Source: Eshraghiella sp051880035
GTDB lineage: Bacteria; Bacillota; Clostridia; Lachnospirales; Lachnospiraceae
DNA length: 64,000 nucleotides
Reading direction: 5' to 3'
Assembly: GCA_051880035.1 (NCBI GenBank)
Contig: JBJENE010000006.1
Span: 1-64,000, forward strand
Position numbers and translations under genes: made by a program. Positions within the stretch are counted from its first letter, which is position 1. Each line of letters opens with the position of its first letter. Positions 6,825-14,809 of this stretch are shown one piece after another. The notes beneath the pieces were generated by a model. The model was not told where the DNA came from, made no database searches, and saw nothing but the letters and a program-made list of their open reading frames with translations.

Positions 6825-8741
6825 TTATTTTATGGCTTTTTTGTTCATTTTAATCGTATACATTCTCTGATCGGCAAACTTCATAACCGTTTCAAATGAC
6901 TGCACCTTATCTGCAGGGGCAACATATATGCCACAGCTGCAATCAACATTATATGACTTTTTACCGGAATTATTGTATTCTTTAAGATACATATATATAC
7001 GGTTTACAATCTTTTCGCCTTCCGACTTATCTTCACTAAGGCCTAATATGAAGAATTCATCTCCTCCCGTACGGGAACAGATTTCATATCCTTTGCCTGC
7101 ATACTTAACCGCATTTGAGACCTGGAGAATGGCATTATCACCTTCCTCATGCCCATATGTATCATTTATAACCTTAAGTTCGTCTAAGTCTATACCGATT
7201 CCGAAAACAAATTTGCCTGTATCGTGGCTTTCTTCCAAAAGCTTATTGCCGTATTTCAGAAGTCCCCTTCTGTTATACAGGGAAGTAAGCGGATCCCTGA
7301 CATACATATATTCCAGCTTATGTGCCAGTTCAACCATTTCTTTTCTCATACAGAACATACCTAACGCATTGCTGAATGTTCGAAGCAGTGTATACAAAAG
7401 CATTGAATTTCTGTCGTATTCATCAAGTTTAACGATTGCATATCCTAAGGTTTTATCCTGATAGTACATCGGATAAAAATATGTAAAACGCCTGCCGGTA
7501 TTGGACGCACATGCTTCTGGAACCATTTTCCATAAAGGGAAACGCTCCGTATGAACATTTCCTTTATCATCAAAATAGTATGCCGTCATGATTTCCGTGT
7601 ATGAGAAGCCATTCTCCATTTCTTCGTCGACTGTAATTTCTTCAGGCGGTTTAATAAGCTTATCATTAAGGCAGAAATACATATTTTGCACATCAAAAAG
7701 ATATGCATTATTATATATTCCTTTCATAATATCTTCAAAATTCTCAGCCTTTGATAAGTCGTTGCTCAGATTAACATGGTCATAATTAAACCTCTGGTAT
7801 CTGTACAGCAATTCATTCTGGCAGTTAAAGAACTGTCCCACATCTGCCCTTCCGCATTTTCTGCATCCGCAGCTCTGGTTTTTAATGATAATGGATTCCA
7901 TATAAGTCGTCTTCGGAACCTCTTCATTATTCCAGCATTTCTGAATAATTCTAACTGCTTCCTGTCCTGCCTCATATATTGCCCTTCTCACTGATGTGAT
8001 TGCAGGATAATATGTCTGACCCTGCATAATTCCGTCAAATCCGGTTACTATAACATCCTCAGGAACACTTTTGCCTATGTTGATGAGATACCCAACGGCT
8101 TCTATTGCCATTGTATCATTTGCACAGACAATGGCATCAGGGAACTCAAGTCCGCTGCTAAGAAACTCGTCCATAACAACCGGCGTTCTTCCGCCAAACT
8201 GACCGTAGCCCACTCTGCCCTCTTCAAACGGAATTCCGTTTTCTTCAAGGACCTTTTTGTATGCTTCCACTCTTTCCTCAGACTGACGGTTTTTCTTATA
8301 TCCGGAGATAAAATTGATTCTGCGGGCTCCGTGGTGTTCTATAACATGACGGAGCATATTTTCCATGCCTTTACCGTCATCATATACAATGCTGTAACAT
8401 CCCGGCTCTTCCCCATCAATAACTACCGTAGGCACATTATTGGCTACACACTTTGCCGCCAGCTCTGCCTGTATACTTTTTTCAACAAAGAGGTCTCCGA
8501 GAATAATCGCTCCGTCCAAAGATGAAAAATCTACAAGATCAAAGCACTGGTTTTCTCCTCTTTTAACAATATCGGAGAGGACTTCACCAAACCATTCGGG
8601 CTGCTTATTCATAAGACTTCCGAAACCCATAAGGTTAATATCACTGTTGATGCATTCCTCATGTATTCCGTTAACTATTTTACCATTATATTCCTCGTCA
8701 CTTCCGCCGGAAAAAAAGGCAATGGTCTTTCGTTTAATCAT
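6825..8741 (-). CDS. Periplasmic-binding-protein-like sensor with diguanylate cyclase (GGDEF) domain
   Basis: A 638-residue cytoplasmic protein. Residues 1 to about 285 resemble the sugar-binding core of LacI-type regulators, but no helix-turn-helix and no membrane segment is present. A short cysteine cluster (QSCGCRKCG, near 292-300) links to a middle region of about 150 residues of unknown fold. The C-terminal domain starts at DPLTSLYNRRG and carries the intact RTGGDEFF active site, so c-di-GMP synthesis is expected. I see no RxxD product-inhibition site before GGDEF. The ATG at 8741 was chosen because GGGAG lies 7 bases upstream; a GTG two codons earlier is too close to it. The gene starts 15 bases after the chemoreceptor stop and is probably co-transcribed with it. 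It would link intracellular small-molecule sensing to c-di-GMP. Confidence 0.85.
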   Translation of the reverse strand: MIKRKTIAFFSGGSDEEYNGKIVNGIHEECINSDINLMGFGSLMNKQPEWFGEVLSDIVKRGENQCFDLVDFSSLDGAIILGDLFVEKSIQAELAAKCVANNVPTVVIDGEEPGCYSIVYDDGKGMENMLRHVIEHHGARRINFISGYKKNRQSEERVEAYKKVLEENGIPFEEGRVGYGQFGGRTPVVMDEFLSSGLEFPDAIVCANDTMAIEAVGYLINIGKSVPEDVIVTGFDGIMQGQTYYPAITSVRRAIYEAGQEAVRIIQKCWNNEEVPKTTYMESIIIKNQSCGCRKCGRADVGQFFNCQNELLYRYQRFNYDHVNLSNDLSKAENFEDIMKGIYNNAYLFDVQNMYFCLNDKLIKPPEEITVDEEMENGFSYTEIMTAYYFDDKGNVHTERFPLWKMVPEACASNTGRRFTYFYPMYYQDKTLGYAIVKLDEYDRNSMLLYTLLRTFSNALGMFCMRKEMVELAHKLEYMYVRDPLTSLYNRRGLLKYGNKLLEESHDTGKFVFGIGIDLDELKVINDTYGHEEGDNAILQVSNAVKYAGKGYEICSRTGGDEFFILGLSEDKSEGEKIVNRIYMYLKEYNNSGKKSYNVDCSCGIYVAPADKVQSFETVMKFADQRMYTIKMNKKAIK

Positions 8742-8756
8742 ACTCACGCTCCCGGA

Positions 8757-11210
8757 TTATATTTTAAATATCTGGATTGCCTGCTCTAATTCTTTCGCTT
8801 TCTCGGTAAGTTCTTCCGCACGGTGATTGAGTACTTCAACAGACTTAATCTGAACATCCACCGTTGAACGAACCGTGGTAGATGAAGCATTTGTTTCTTC
8901 CGTAACGGCGGCTATATTCTTAATGGAATCAAGGACAATATTCTTTCCATCCATTATTTCATGCATATTTGAAAGAATTTCATCTATCATCTTAACAAGT
9001 CCGTCAAACTGACTGTCAACCTTACTGAATACATCAACCGTGCTGTTCAAAGCATCAGACTGGGATTTAAGAAGTTCACCCGCATTAGCTGCCGACTGGG
9101 CTGTCTTCTGTGTCTGCTCCTGAATGTTGGCTATGATATTTTCAATATCCTTAACTGCATTTACAGACTGCTCCGCAAGCTTACGAATCTCATCTGCAAC
9201 AACCGCAAATCCTCTTCCCGCAACTCCAGCTCTTGCCGCCTCTATTGAAGCATTAAGTGAAAGCAGGTTAGTCTGTTTGGCAATTCCGTTAATTGTACTT
9301 ACAACACTTCCGATATCCGCAGACTTACGCTCAAGTTCTTCGATATCGCCGATAATAACGCCTGTCAGCTCTGCTGTGGCATCAGACTGGGTCTGAAGGT
9401 TATTTACGATATCTTTACCCTCTTCAACAATTATCTTGGTGGAATCGGCAACCTGTCCTATCTCCGTAGTATTATTACATACTTCATTGATACGGGATGC
9501 AAAGTCTTCCATCTGACGGTATCCGTTTTCAGTGTCTACAACCTGAATTTCAATACCTTTTTCCATCTCTTCCATTGCAACGGAAACATCCTTAATGGAG
9601 TCGAGAATATGGTTGGATGATTCAGATACTTCCTGTGCCGCATCCGAAACATTATGACCGAATCCTGCTACATTAATTACAAGCTCACGCATTTTGGAAA
9701 TCATGTCATTGGTAAGGTCAGCCATGGCACCGAATTCATCCTGTCGTTTAAGATTCAGGTCAGTGGTAAGATCACCCTGTGCCACACTCTTAAATGAGTT
9801 AGAGAATTCTCCTGTAGCCTTGGCAATTCCGCCTGCTGTATAAAGACCGATAAATCCTGCAACAAGAGCTGCAATTACAACCAGAAGAATTGTAATTATC
9901 TTGATTGCGGACACAGAACTTAAAATGTCTTTCTGCGGAATCAGGCAGCATACAATTGTGCCGGTCTCTCCTACCTTTGAATATACGAAAAGATTTTTCT
10001 TTCCTTCATATGTAACATAGGATGAACCTTTAGGATCGTCTCCTTCTACTGCGGATTTATAGAAATCCTCTCCTGTAAATACGGATTCTTTGGATATTTC
10101 CTTACCTGATACAAGAGTCTCCCTTCCGTCCTCAGTAATAAAAGCTGCTATTGCATTATCACTCACAAGTGCGGATTGCATTGCTGAATCCACCTCTGAT
10201 GATTTCATATCGAAAATAATGAAACCTTCACCCTGTGAAAACTTACGGATATATGAAGCTGCATAATATGTCGTATCAAGTCCCATTGTGTTGTCAACAT
10301 ATTCGTGGAATCCTAACCATGCCTTGCCGCCTGCGGCATCGCTGTTCATATATGTACCTTCTGCGGATGATACAAAGTCGTTATATTCAACTGTACCGCC
10401 CGTTGTATTGGCAACTGTAGTAATCGGGAGTCCGACTTGTCCGAACATAAGGGCACTCTGTACACCTACGGCACTTCCCGTAAGGTTTTTAAGTGTGGTA
10501 TTTATGGATGTATAAGCCTCATTATTGATGGCAGCAGTATTTGACTCATAATTCATGTAATAATACTGGGTAGTCTCATCAACAGCCATCTGGCTTGCCC
10601 TGCTTTCGATATCCTTCATAATGAGATTCAGGTAGCTGGCACTGCTGTCAACCGTATTTACGGATGTGCTTTCATAATTGCCGACTATAGTGTTCTTAGC
10701 TTTTGAATAAGAAATAACACCTAAAAGGATAATAAAAAGTACAGGTATAAAAAACGATACAACAAGTCTGAACTTAATCTGCTTGGTTAAAGGAAGCTCT
10801 TTATTGTTGCCGGACGCAATTGTATCTGCAATACGCCTTCCAATCTTGGCTGCCTTAGCTTTAAAAGCAGATTCTTTCTTAGGAGCTCCTTTATCTTTGC
10901 GCTTCTTATCAGGCTTAGGCGCTTTAGGAGCTTTTTCTTTCTTAGGCGGCTTAGGAGCCTTAGGCGCTTTCTCCTTTTTAGGCTTGTCCTCTTTAGGAGC
11001 TTTAGGCGCTTTCTCCTTCTTAGGTTTCGCTTCTTTAGGAGCCTTCTCCTTCTTAGGCTTTTCTTTTTTTATTTTAGCCTTTTTATCTTTCTTATCTGAT
11101 ACATTTTTATTCTCTTCGAATTCACTGACTACGGTGGTTTCTTCAATAATAATTTCTTCCCCGGCTTCATCAGATACATCTTCAAAGAAATCTAATTCTT
11201 CATCACTCAT
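8757..11210 (-). CDS. Methyl-accepting chemotaxis protein with Lys/Pro/Ala-rich N-terminal tail
   Basis: About 817 residues. An acidic start is followed by roughly 100 residues built from repeats such as KKEKAPKAPK. Then come a first membrane segment (about 145-167), an extracellular sensor of about 250 residues (Cache-like by size and position), a second membrane segment near 423-445, a HAMP region and a long signalling coiled coil. The coil contains GRGFAVVADEIRKLAEQS, the conserved tip that contacts CheA/CheW. The ATG at 11210 was chosen because GGAG sits 8 bases upstream; a GTG two codons earlier is too close. Chemoreceptors normally begin with a few residues before the first membrane helix, so a 140-residue cytoplasmic extension is unusual. 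Ligand unknown. It is followed by the GGDEF sensor gene. Confidence 0.9.
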   Translation of the reverse strand: MSDEELDFFEDVSDEAGEEIIIEETTVVSEFEENKNVSDKKDKKAKIKKEKPKKEKAPKEAKPKKEKAPKAPKEDKPKKEKAPKAPKPPKKEKAPKAPKPDKKRKDKGAPKKESAFKAKAAKIGRRIADTIASGNNKELPLTKQIKFRLVVSFFIPVLFIILLGVISYSKAKNTIVGNYESTSVNTVDSSASYLNLIMKDIESRASQMAVDETTQYYYMNYESNTAAINNEAYTSINTTLKNLTGSAVGVQSALMFGQVGLPITTVANTTGGTVEYNDFVSSAEGTYMNSDAAGGKAWLGFHEYVDNTMGLDTTYYAASYIRKFSQGEGFIIFDMKSSEVDSAMQSALVSDNAIAAFITEDGRETLVSGKEISKESVFTGEDFYKSAVEGDDPKGSSYVTYEGKKNLFVYSKVGETGTIVCCLIPQKDILSSVSAIKIITILLVVIAALVAGFIGLYTAGGIAKATGEFSNSFKSVAQGDLTTDLNLKRQDEFGAMADLTNDMISKMRELVINVAGFGHNVSDAAQEVSESSNHILDSIKDVSVAMEEMEKGIEIQVVDTENGYRQMEDFASRINEVCNNTTEIGQVADSTKIIVEEGKDIVNNLQTQSDATAELTGVIIGDIEELERKSADIGSVVSTINGIAKQTNLLSLNASIEAARAGVAGRGFAVVADEIRKLAEQSVNAVKDIENIIANIQEQTQKTAQSAANAGELLKSQSDALNSTVDVFSKVDSQFDGLVKMIDEILSNMHEIMDGKNIVLDSIKNIAAVTEETNASSTTVRSTVDVQIKSVEVLNHRAEELTEKAKELEQAIQIFKI

Positions 11211-11308
11211 ATACACTTCTCCTATAATATATATTTTCCCTATGATTATTCTACCTCAAAGCCTTTGGCTGATACATAGGAATAATTTCATATTAAATAC
11301 ATACTTTT

Positions 11309-11950
11309 TTAGATATTGTTTTCGGCAAAAATCCCTGCGCACCGGTTTATCCTTTTATCTATGCAGGTAAAATGTCCGCCGGGATTAATTTCATATTCAA
11401 CCGAAGTAAACGCTGCCGCATGTTTTGCTATGATATCCGTACATTTTCTGACTTTTGAACGAAGCGGATGGGATGTCTTGTCTTCTTTGTCCCCAATGGA
11501 AAAGTACATCTGCCTGATATGCGGCGGAATTCCTTTTCCGGTAAAAAAATCAACCGCATCCGGATACCATAATGAACCGGATACACTTCCGCAAAAGTTG
11601 AATTCATCATGCTCTTCCATCATATAAAGTGCCTGAAGCCCCCCTAGGGAATATCCGGCAATTCCTCTTTCCGTAACCTTAAAGGGCAATTCCCTCTCCA
11701 CCGGCTTCTCCACATGTTCCGCAAACATTCTGCTGAATTCATCTCCTTCGCCGGTTTTTTCCATTCCTTTACAATCACCTTTCCACGGTGTCATCATGCT
11801 GCTCCATTCATACGGATAAACCATGACCACGCAAAGTCCCAAAGGCGGCTCTATCTTAACCGGTTCCGCAGATAAAAAATATAAAACCCTGCCGTCAGGC
11901 GTGGTTTCGCCCATACAGATTTCAATTCCGCTGTTCCTGAGATAAATCAT
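11309..11950 (-). CDS. Alpha/beta-hydrolase, esterase-D-like
   Basis: A 213-residue predicted hydrolase without signal peptide. GYSLGG holds the nucleophile serine, GSLWYPD and FSIGDKEDK follow in the usual order, and NPGGHF near the end supplies the histidine. This is the layout of the esterase-D/Fes-like branch, which acts on acylated sugars, siderophores or S-formylglutathione; the substrate is not predictable here. The ATG at 11950 has GGAG 7 bases upstream. That ribosome site lies just outside or at the edge of the GC-rich repeat that begins at 11956, so the repeat has inserted immediately before this gene. It is a single gene with no partner on its strand. Confidence 0.75.
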   Translation of the reverse strand: MIYLRNSGIEICMGETTPDGRVLYFLSAEPVKIEPPLGLCVVMVYPYEWSSMMTPWKGDCKGMEKTGEGDEFSRMFAEHVEKPVERELPFKVTERGIAGYSLGGLQALYMMEEHDEFNFCGSVSGSLWYPDAVDFFTGKGIPPHIRQMYFSIGDKEDKTSHPLRSKVRKCTDIIAKHAAAFTSVEYEINPGGHFTCIDKRINRCAGIFAENNI

Positions 11951-11955
11951 TATTT

Positions 11956-12207
11956 GCTCCATGCCTGCTTTCGCAGGCCGTTTGCTCTAGTAAGGCCCCC
12001 TCAGCCTGATGGCTTCGGCGGCTTGGTATCGTGGCAAAAACCAAATGCCCCCTTCGGGGTCGCTTGCTTTTTGCTCGCGTACATTTCTTTTAGACTCGCA
12101 AACACGCACTTCGTGCTCCATGCCTGCTTTCGCAGGCCGTTTGCTCGTTATCGCGGCAAAAACCAAATGCCCCCTTCGGGGTCGCTTGCTTTTTGCTCGC
12201 GTACATT
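11956..12207. repeat. Duplicated GC-rich intergenic repeat with small hairpins
   Basis: Two modules each occur twice. A 32-base module (11956-11987 and 12115-12146) is identical in both copies and contains the hairpin GCCTGC-TTTC-GCAGGC. A 59-base module (12027-12085 and 12149-12207) differs by one base and contains CCCC-TT-CGGGG. In copy one the modules are 39 bases apart; in copy two they are 2 bases apart. The stretch is clearly more GC-rich than its surroundings. The open frames through it are repeat artefacts. It fills most of the gene-free region 11951-12360; the rest (12208-12286) is AT-rich with nothing recognisable before the phosphoketolase promoter. Confidence 0.85.
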
Positions 12208-12286
12208 ATAACACATACTTTAGAAAATTAATGCATTTTATCCAAAAAAATCCTTTTTTTCTTCAAATTTTTGTGGCATACACAGT

Positions 12287-12315
12287 TTGTTAAGGAAAGT
12301 TTTATCTGATATAAT
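12287..12315 (+). promoter_or_regulatory. Sigma-A promoter of phosphoketolase
   Basis: TTGTTA (12287-12292), a 17-base spacer and TATAAT (12310-12315) lie 45 bases upstream of the start codon. Confidence 0.7.
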
Positions 12316-12360
12316 AGGCGACGGATAACACATATTGTTATGAAGATGAAAGGAGAACAT

Positions 12361-14733
12361 ATGTCAACAACAGATTGCATTGAAAAACAGCCTCTCACAG
12401 ACGATTATCTTGAGAAAATGAATGCATACTGGAGAGCAGCCAACTACTTATCTGCTGCACAGCTCTATATGCTCGATAATCCTCTTTTAAGAGAGCCGTT
12501 AACAAGAGAACAGGTAAAGAAAAAAATCGTGGGTCACTGGGGAACAGTTCCGGGACAGAACTTTATTTACACCCACTTAAACCGCGTCATAAAGCGTTAC
12601 GACCTGGATATGATATTGATTTCCGGACCGGGTCACGGCGGAAACTTCTTTGTATCCAATTCATATCTTGAAGGTACATACAGCGAAGTATACCCAAATG
12701 TAAGTCAGGATTACGAAGGAATGAAAAAGCTTTGCAAGCAGTTCTCATTCCCGGGCGGAATTTCAAGCCATGTAGCTCCTGAGACACCGGGTTCCATTAA
12801 CGAAGGCGGCGAACTTGGTTATTCCATTGCCCATGCTTTCGGTTCTGTTTTCGATAATCCGGAACTTATCACCGCATGTATCGTAGGTGACGGAGAAGCC
12901 GAAACCGGACCTCTTGCCACAGCATGGCATTCAAATAAATTTTTGAATCCTGTTACTGACGGTGCGGTTCTTCCAATCCTTCATTTAAACGGATATAAGA
13001 TTAATAACCCTACGGTATTTGCAAGAATTTCCCATGACGAGATTGAAAGCTTCTTCCATGGCTGCGGCTGGAAGCCATATTTTGTCGAAGGCGATGACCC
13101 TATGACAATGCACAGACTTATGGCAGAGACACTCAATACCGTTATTGAAGAAATCAAGGAAATCCAGAGACAGGCCAGAGAAGAAGGTAACGAAGAAAGA
13201 CCTTTCTGGCCGATGATTGTACTCCGTACTCCTAAGGGATGGACAGGTCCTAAGACCGTTGACGGTCTTCAGATTGAAGGCAGCTTCCGTGCCCATCAGG
13301 TACCAATCATGATGGATAAGCCTGAACATCTTGATATGTTAAAAGACTGGTTGTTGAGCTACAGACCGGATGAACTTTTTGATGAAAATTACAGACTCAT
13401 TCCGGAGCTTCGCGCATTATGTCCTACAGGGGATTCAAGAATAAGTGCCAACCCTCATGCCAACGGCGGCAAGCTTCTTCGTGATTTAAGACTCCCTGAT
13501 TTCAAGAAATATGCAGTTGAAGTTAAAACTCCGGGACAGACAATCGCACAGGATATGTTGGAACTTGGCGGATATGTAAGAGATGTCTTCAAGCTTAACG
13601 AAGAATCCAGAAACTTCCGTATTTTCGGACCTGACGAATGTATGTCAAACAGACTTTATAAGGCATTTGAAGCCACCAACAGGGATTTTAATGCAGAAAT
13701 AATTGATACTGATGACTGCCTTGCAAAAGACGGACGCATCATGGATTCATATCTCAGTGAGCATATGTGTGAAGGATGGCTTGAGGGATACCTTCTTACA
13801 GGCCGTCACGGATTTTTTGCAAGCTACGAAGCTTTCATAAGAGTTGTGGATTCAATGGCCGCACAGCATGCAAAATGGCTTAAGGTATGTAACAGTCTTC
13901 CTTGGAGACAGAAAATTGCATCCCTTAACCTTATCCTTACATCAAATGTATGGCAGCAGGATCATAACGGGTTTACTCATCAGGACCCGGGATTCCTTGA
14001 TCATATTGCCAACAAGAAAGCCGATGTTGTCCGCATGTATCTCCCGCCTGATGCCAACTGTCTGCTTTCCACATTCGACCATTGTATAAAGAGTAAAAAC
14101 TATGTCAATGTCATTGTGGCATCCAAACATCCAAGCCGCCAGTGGCTTACAATGGAACAGGCAGTTAAACATTGTACACAGGGTGTAAGCATCTGGGATT
14201 GGGCAAGCAACGACCAGGGTGAAGAACCTGATGTTGTAATGGCATGCTGCGGTGATACTCCTACTCTTGAGGCACTTGCCGCAACCACAATTTTAAGAGA
14301 CAATATTCCTGGAATTAAAATCAGATTTGTGAATGTTGTGGATTTGATGAAATTAGAGTCCCATGAGAAACATCCTCACGGATTGACAGATGCAGATTAT
14401 GATGCACTCTTTACAAAGGATAAACCGATTATTTTTGCTTTCCACGGATATCCTACACTTGTGCATGAGCTTACATATTTAAGGCATAACAGAAACCTTC
14501 ATGTATACGGATACCATGAGGAAGGTACCATAACAACACCTTTCGACATGCGTGTGCAGAACAAAATTGACCGTTTCAATCTTGTTAAATCAGCTCTCAA
14601 ATATCTTCCGCAGTTTGGAAATAAGGGTTCATTCCTTATCCAGAAGATGAACGATATTCTTGTTGAGCATAAGGCACATATTTCAGAATATGGTGAGGAC
14701 TTACAGATTGTAAGAGACTGGGAATGGCATTAA
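12361..14733 (+). CDS. xfp: Xylulose-5-phosphate/fructose-6-phosphate phosphoketolase
   Basis: A 790-residue thiamine-diphosphate enzyme that splits xylulose 5-phosphate (and often fructose 6-phosphate) with phosphate to acetyl phosphate plus an aldose phosphate, in the cytoplasm. It shows SGPGHGGNFFVSNSY, the ThDP-binding GDGEAETGP near residue 177, and the family blocks HQDPGFLDHI and KHPSRQWLTMEQA in the C-terminal half. Full family length is about 790-800. The ATG at 12361 follows AAAGGAGAA by 3 bases; an earlier in-frame ATG at 12340 would place the ribosome site inside the gene. It is transcribed alone between its own promoter and a strong terminator. It gives the organism a route from pentoses to acetyl phosphate. 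Confidence 0.97.
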   Translation: MSTTDCIEKQPLTDDYLEKMNAYWRAANYLSAAQLYMLDNPLLREPLTREQVKKKIVGHWGTVPGQNFIYTHLNRVIKRYDLDMILISGPGHGGNFFVSNSYLEGTYSEVYPNVSQDYEGMKKLCKQFSFPGGISSHVAPETPGSINEGGELGYSIAHAFGSVFDNPELITACIVGDGEAETGPLATAWHSNKFLNPVTDGAVLPILHLNGYKINNPTVFARISHDEIESFFHGCGWKPYFVEGDDPMTMHRLMAETLNTVIEEIKEIQRQAREEGNEERPFWPMIVLRTPKGWTGPKTVDGLQIEGSFRAHQVPIMMDKPEHLDMLKDWLLSYRPDELFDENYRLIPELRALCPTGDSRISANPHANGGKLLRDLRLPDFKKYAVEVKTPGQTIAQDMLELGGYVRDVFKLNEESRNFRIFGPDECMSNRLYKAFEATNRDFNAEIIDTDDCLAKDGRIMDSYLSEHMCEGWLEGYLLTGRHGFFASYEAFIRVVDSMAAQHAKWLKVCNSLPWRQKIASLNLILTSNVWQQDHNGFTHQDPGFLDHIANKKADVVRMYLPPDANCLLSTFDHCIKSKNYVNVIVASKHPSRQWLTMEQAVKHCTQGVSIWDWASNDQGEEPDVVMACCGDTPTLEALAATTILRDNIPGIKIRFVNVVDLMKLESHEKHPHGLTDADYDALFTKDKPIIFAFHGYPTLVHELTYLRHNRNLHVYGYHEEGTITTPFDMRVQNKIDRFNLVKSALKYLPQFGNKGSFLIQKMNDILVEHKAHISEYGEDLQIVRDWEWH

Positions 14734-14750
14734 TTAATTAAATTATATTA

Positions 14751-14795
14751 GGATGTAAAAAAGCGTTCTTTCACGATTTTTTACATCCTATTTTT
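14751..14795 (+). terminator. Strong terminator between convergent genes
   Basis: Perfect 12-base arms GGATGTAAAAAA (14751-14762) and its complement (14777-14788) are followed by a T-rich tail. It ends phosphoketolase and could also stop the opposing ABC operon. Confidence 0.85.
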
Positions 14796-14809
14796 ATATT
14801 CAGTTATTT

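Noticed and set aside
11954..12293. Open frames of 85 and 94 codons across the GC-rich repeat
   Set aside because: Their protein sequences repeat because the DNA repeats, they have no ribosome site, and they match no family.
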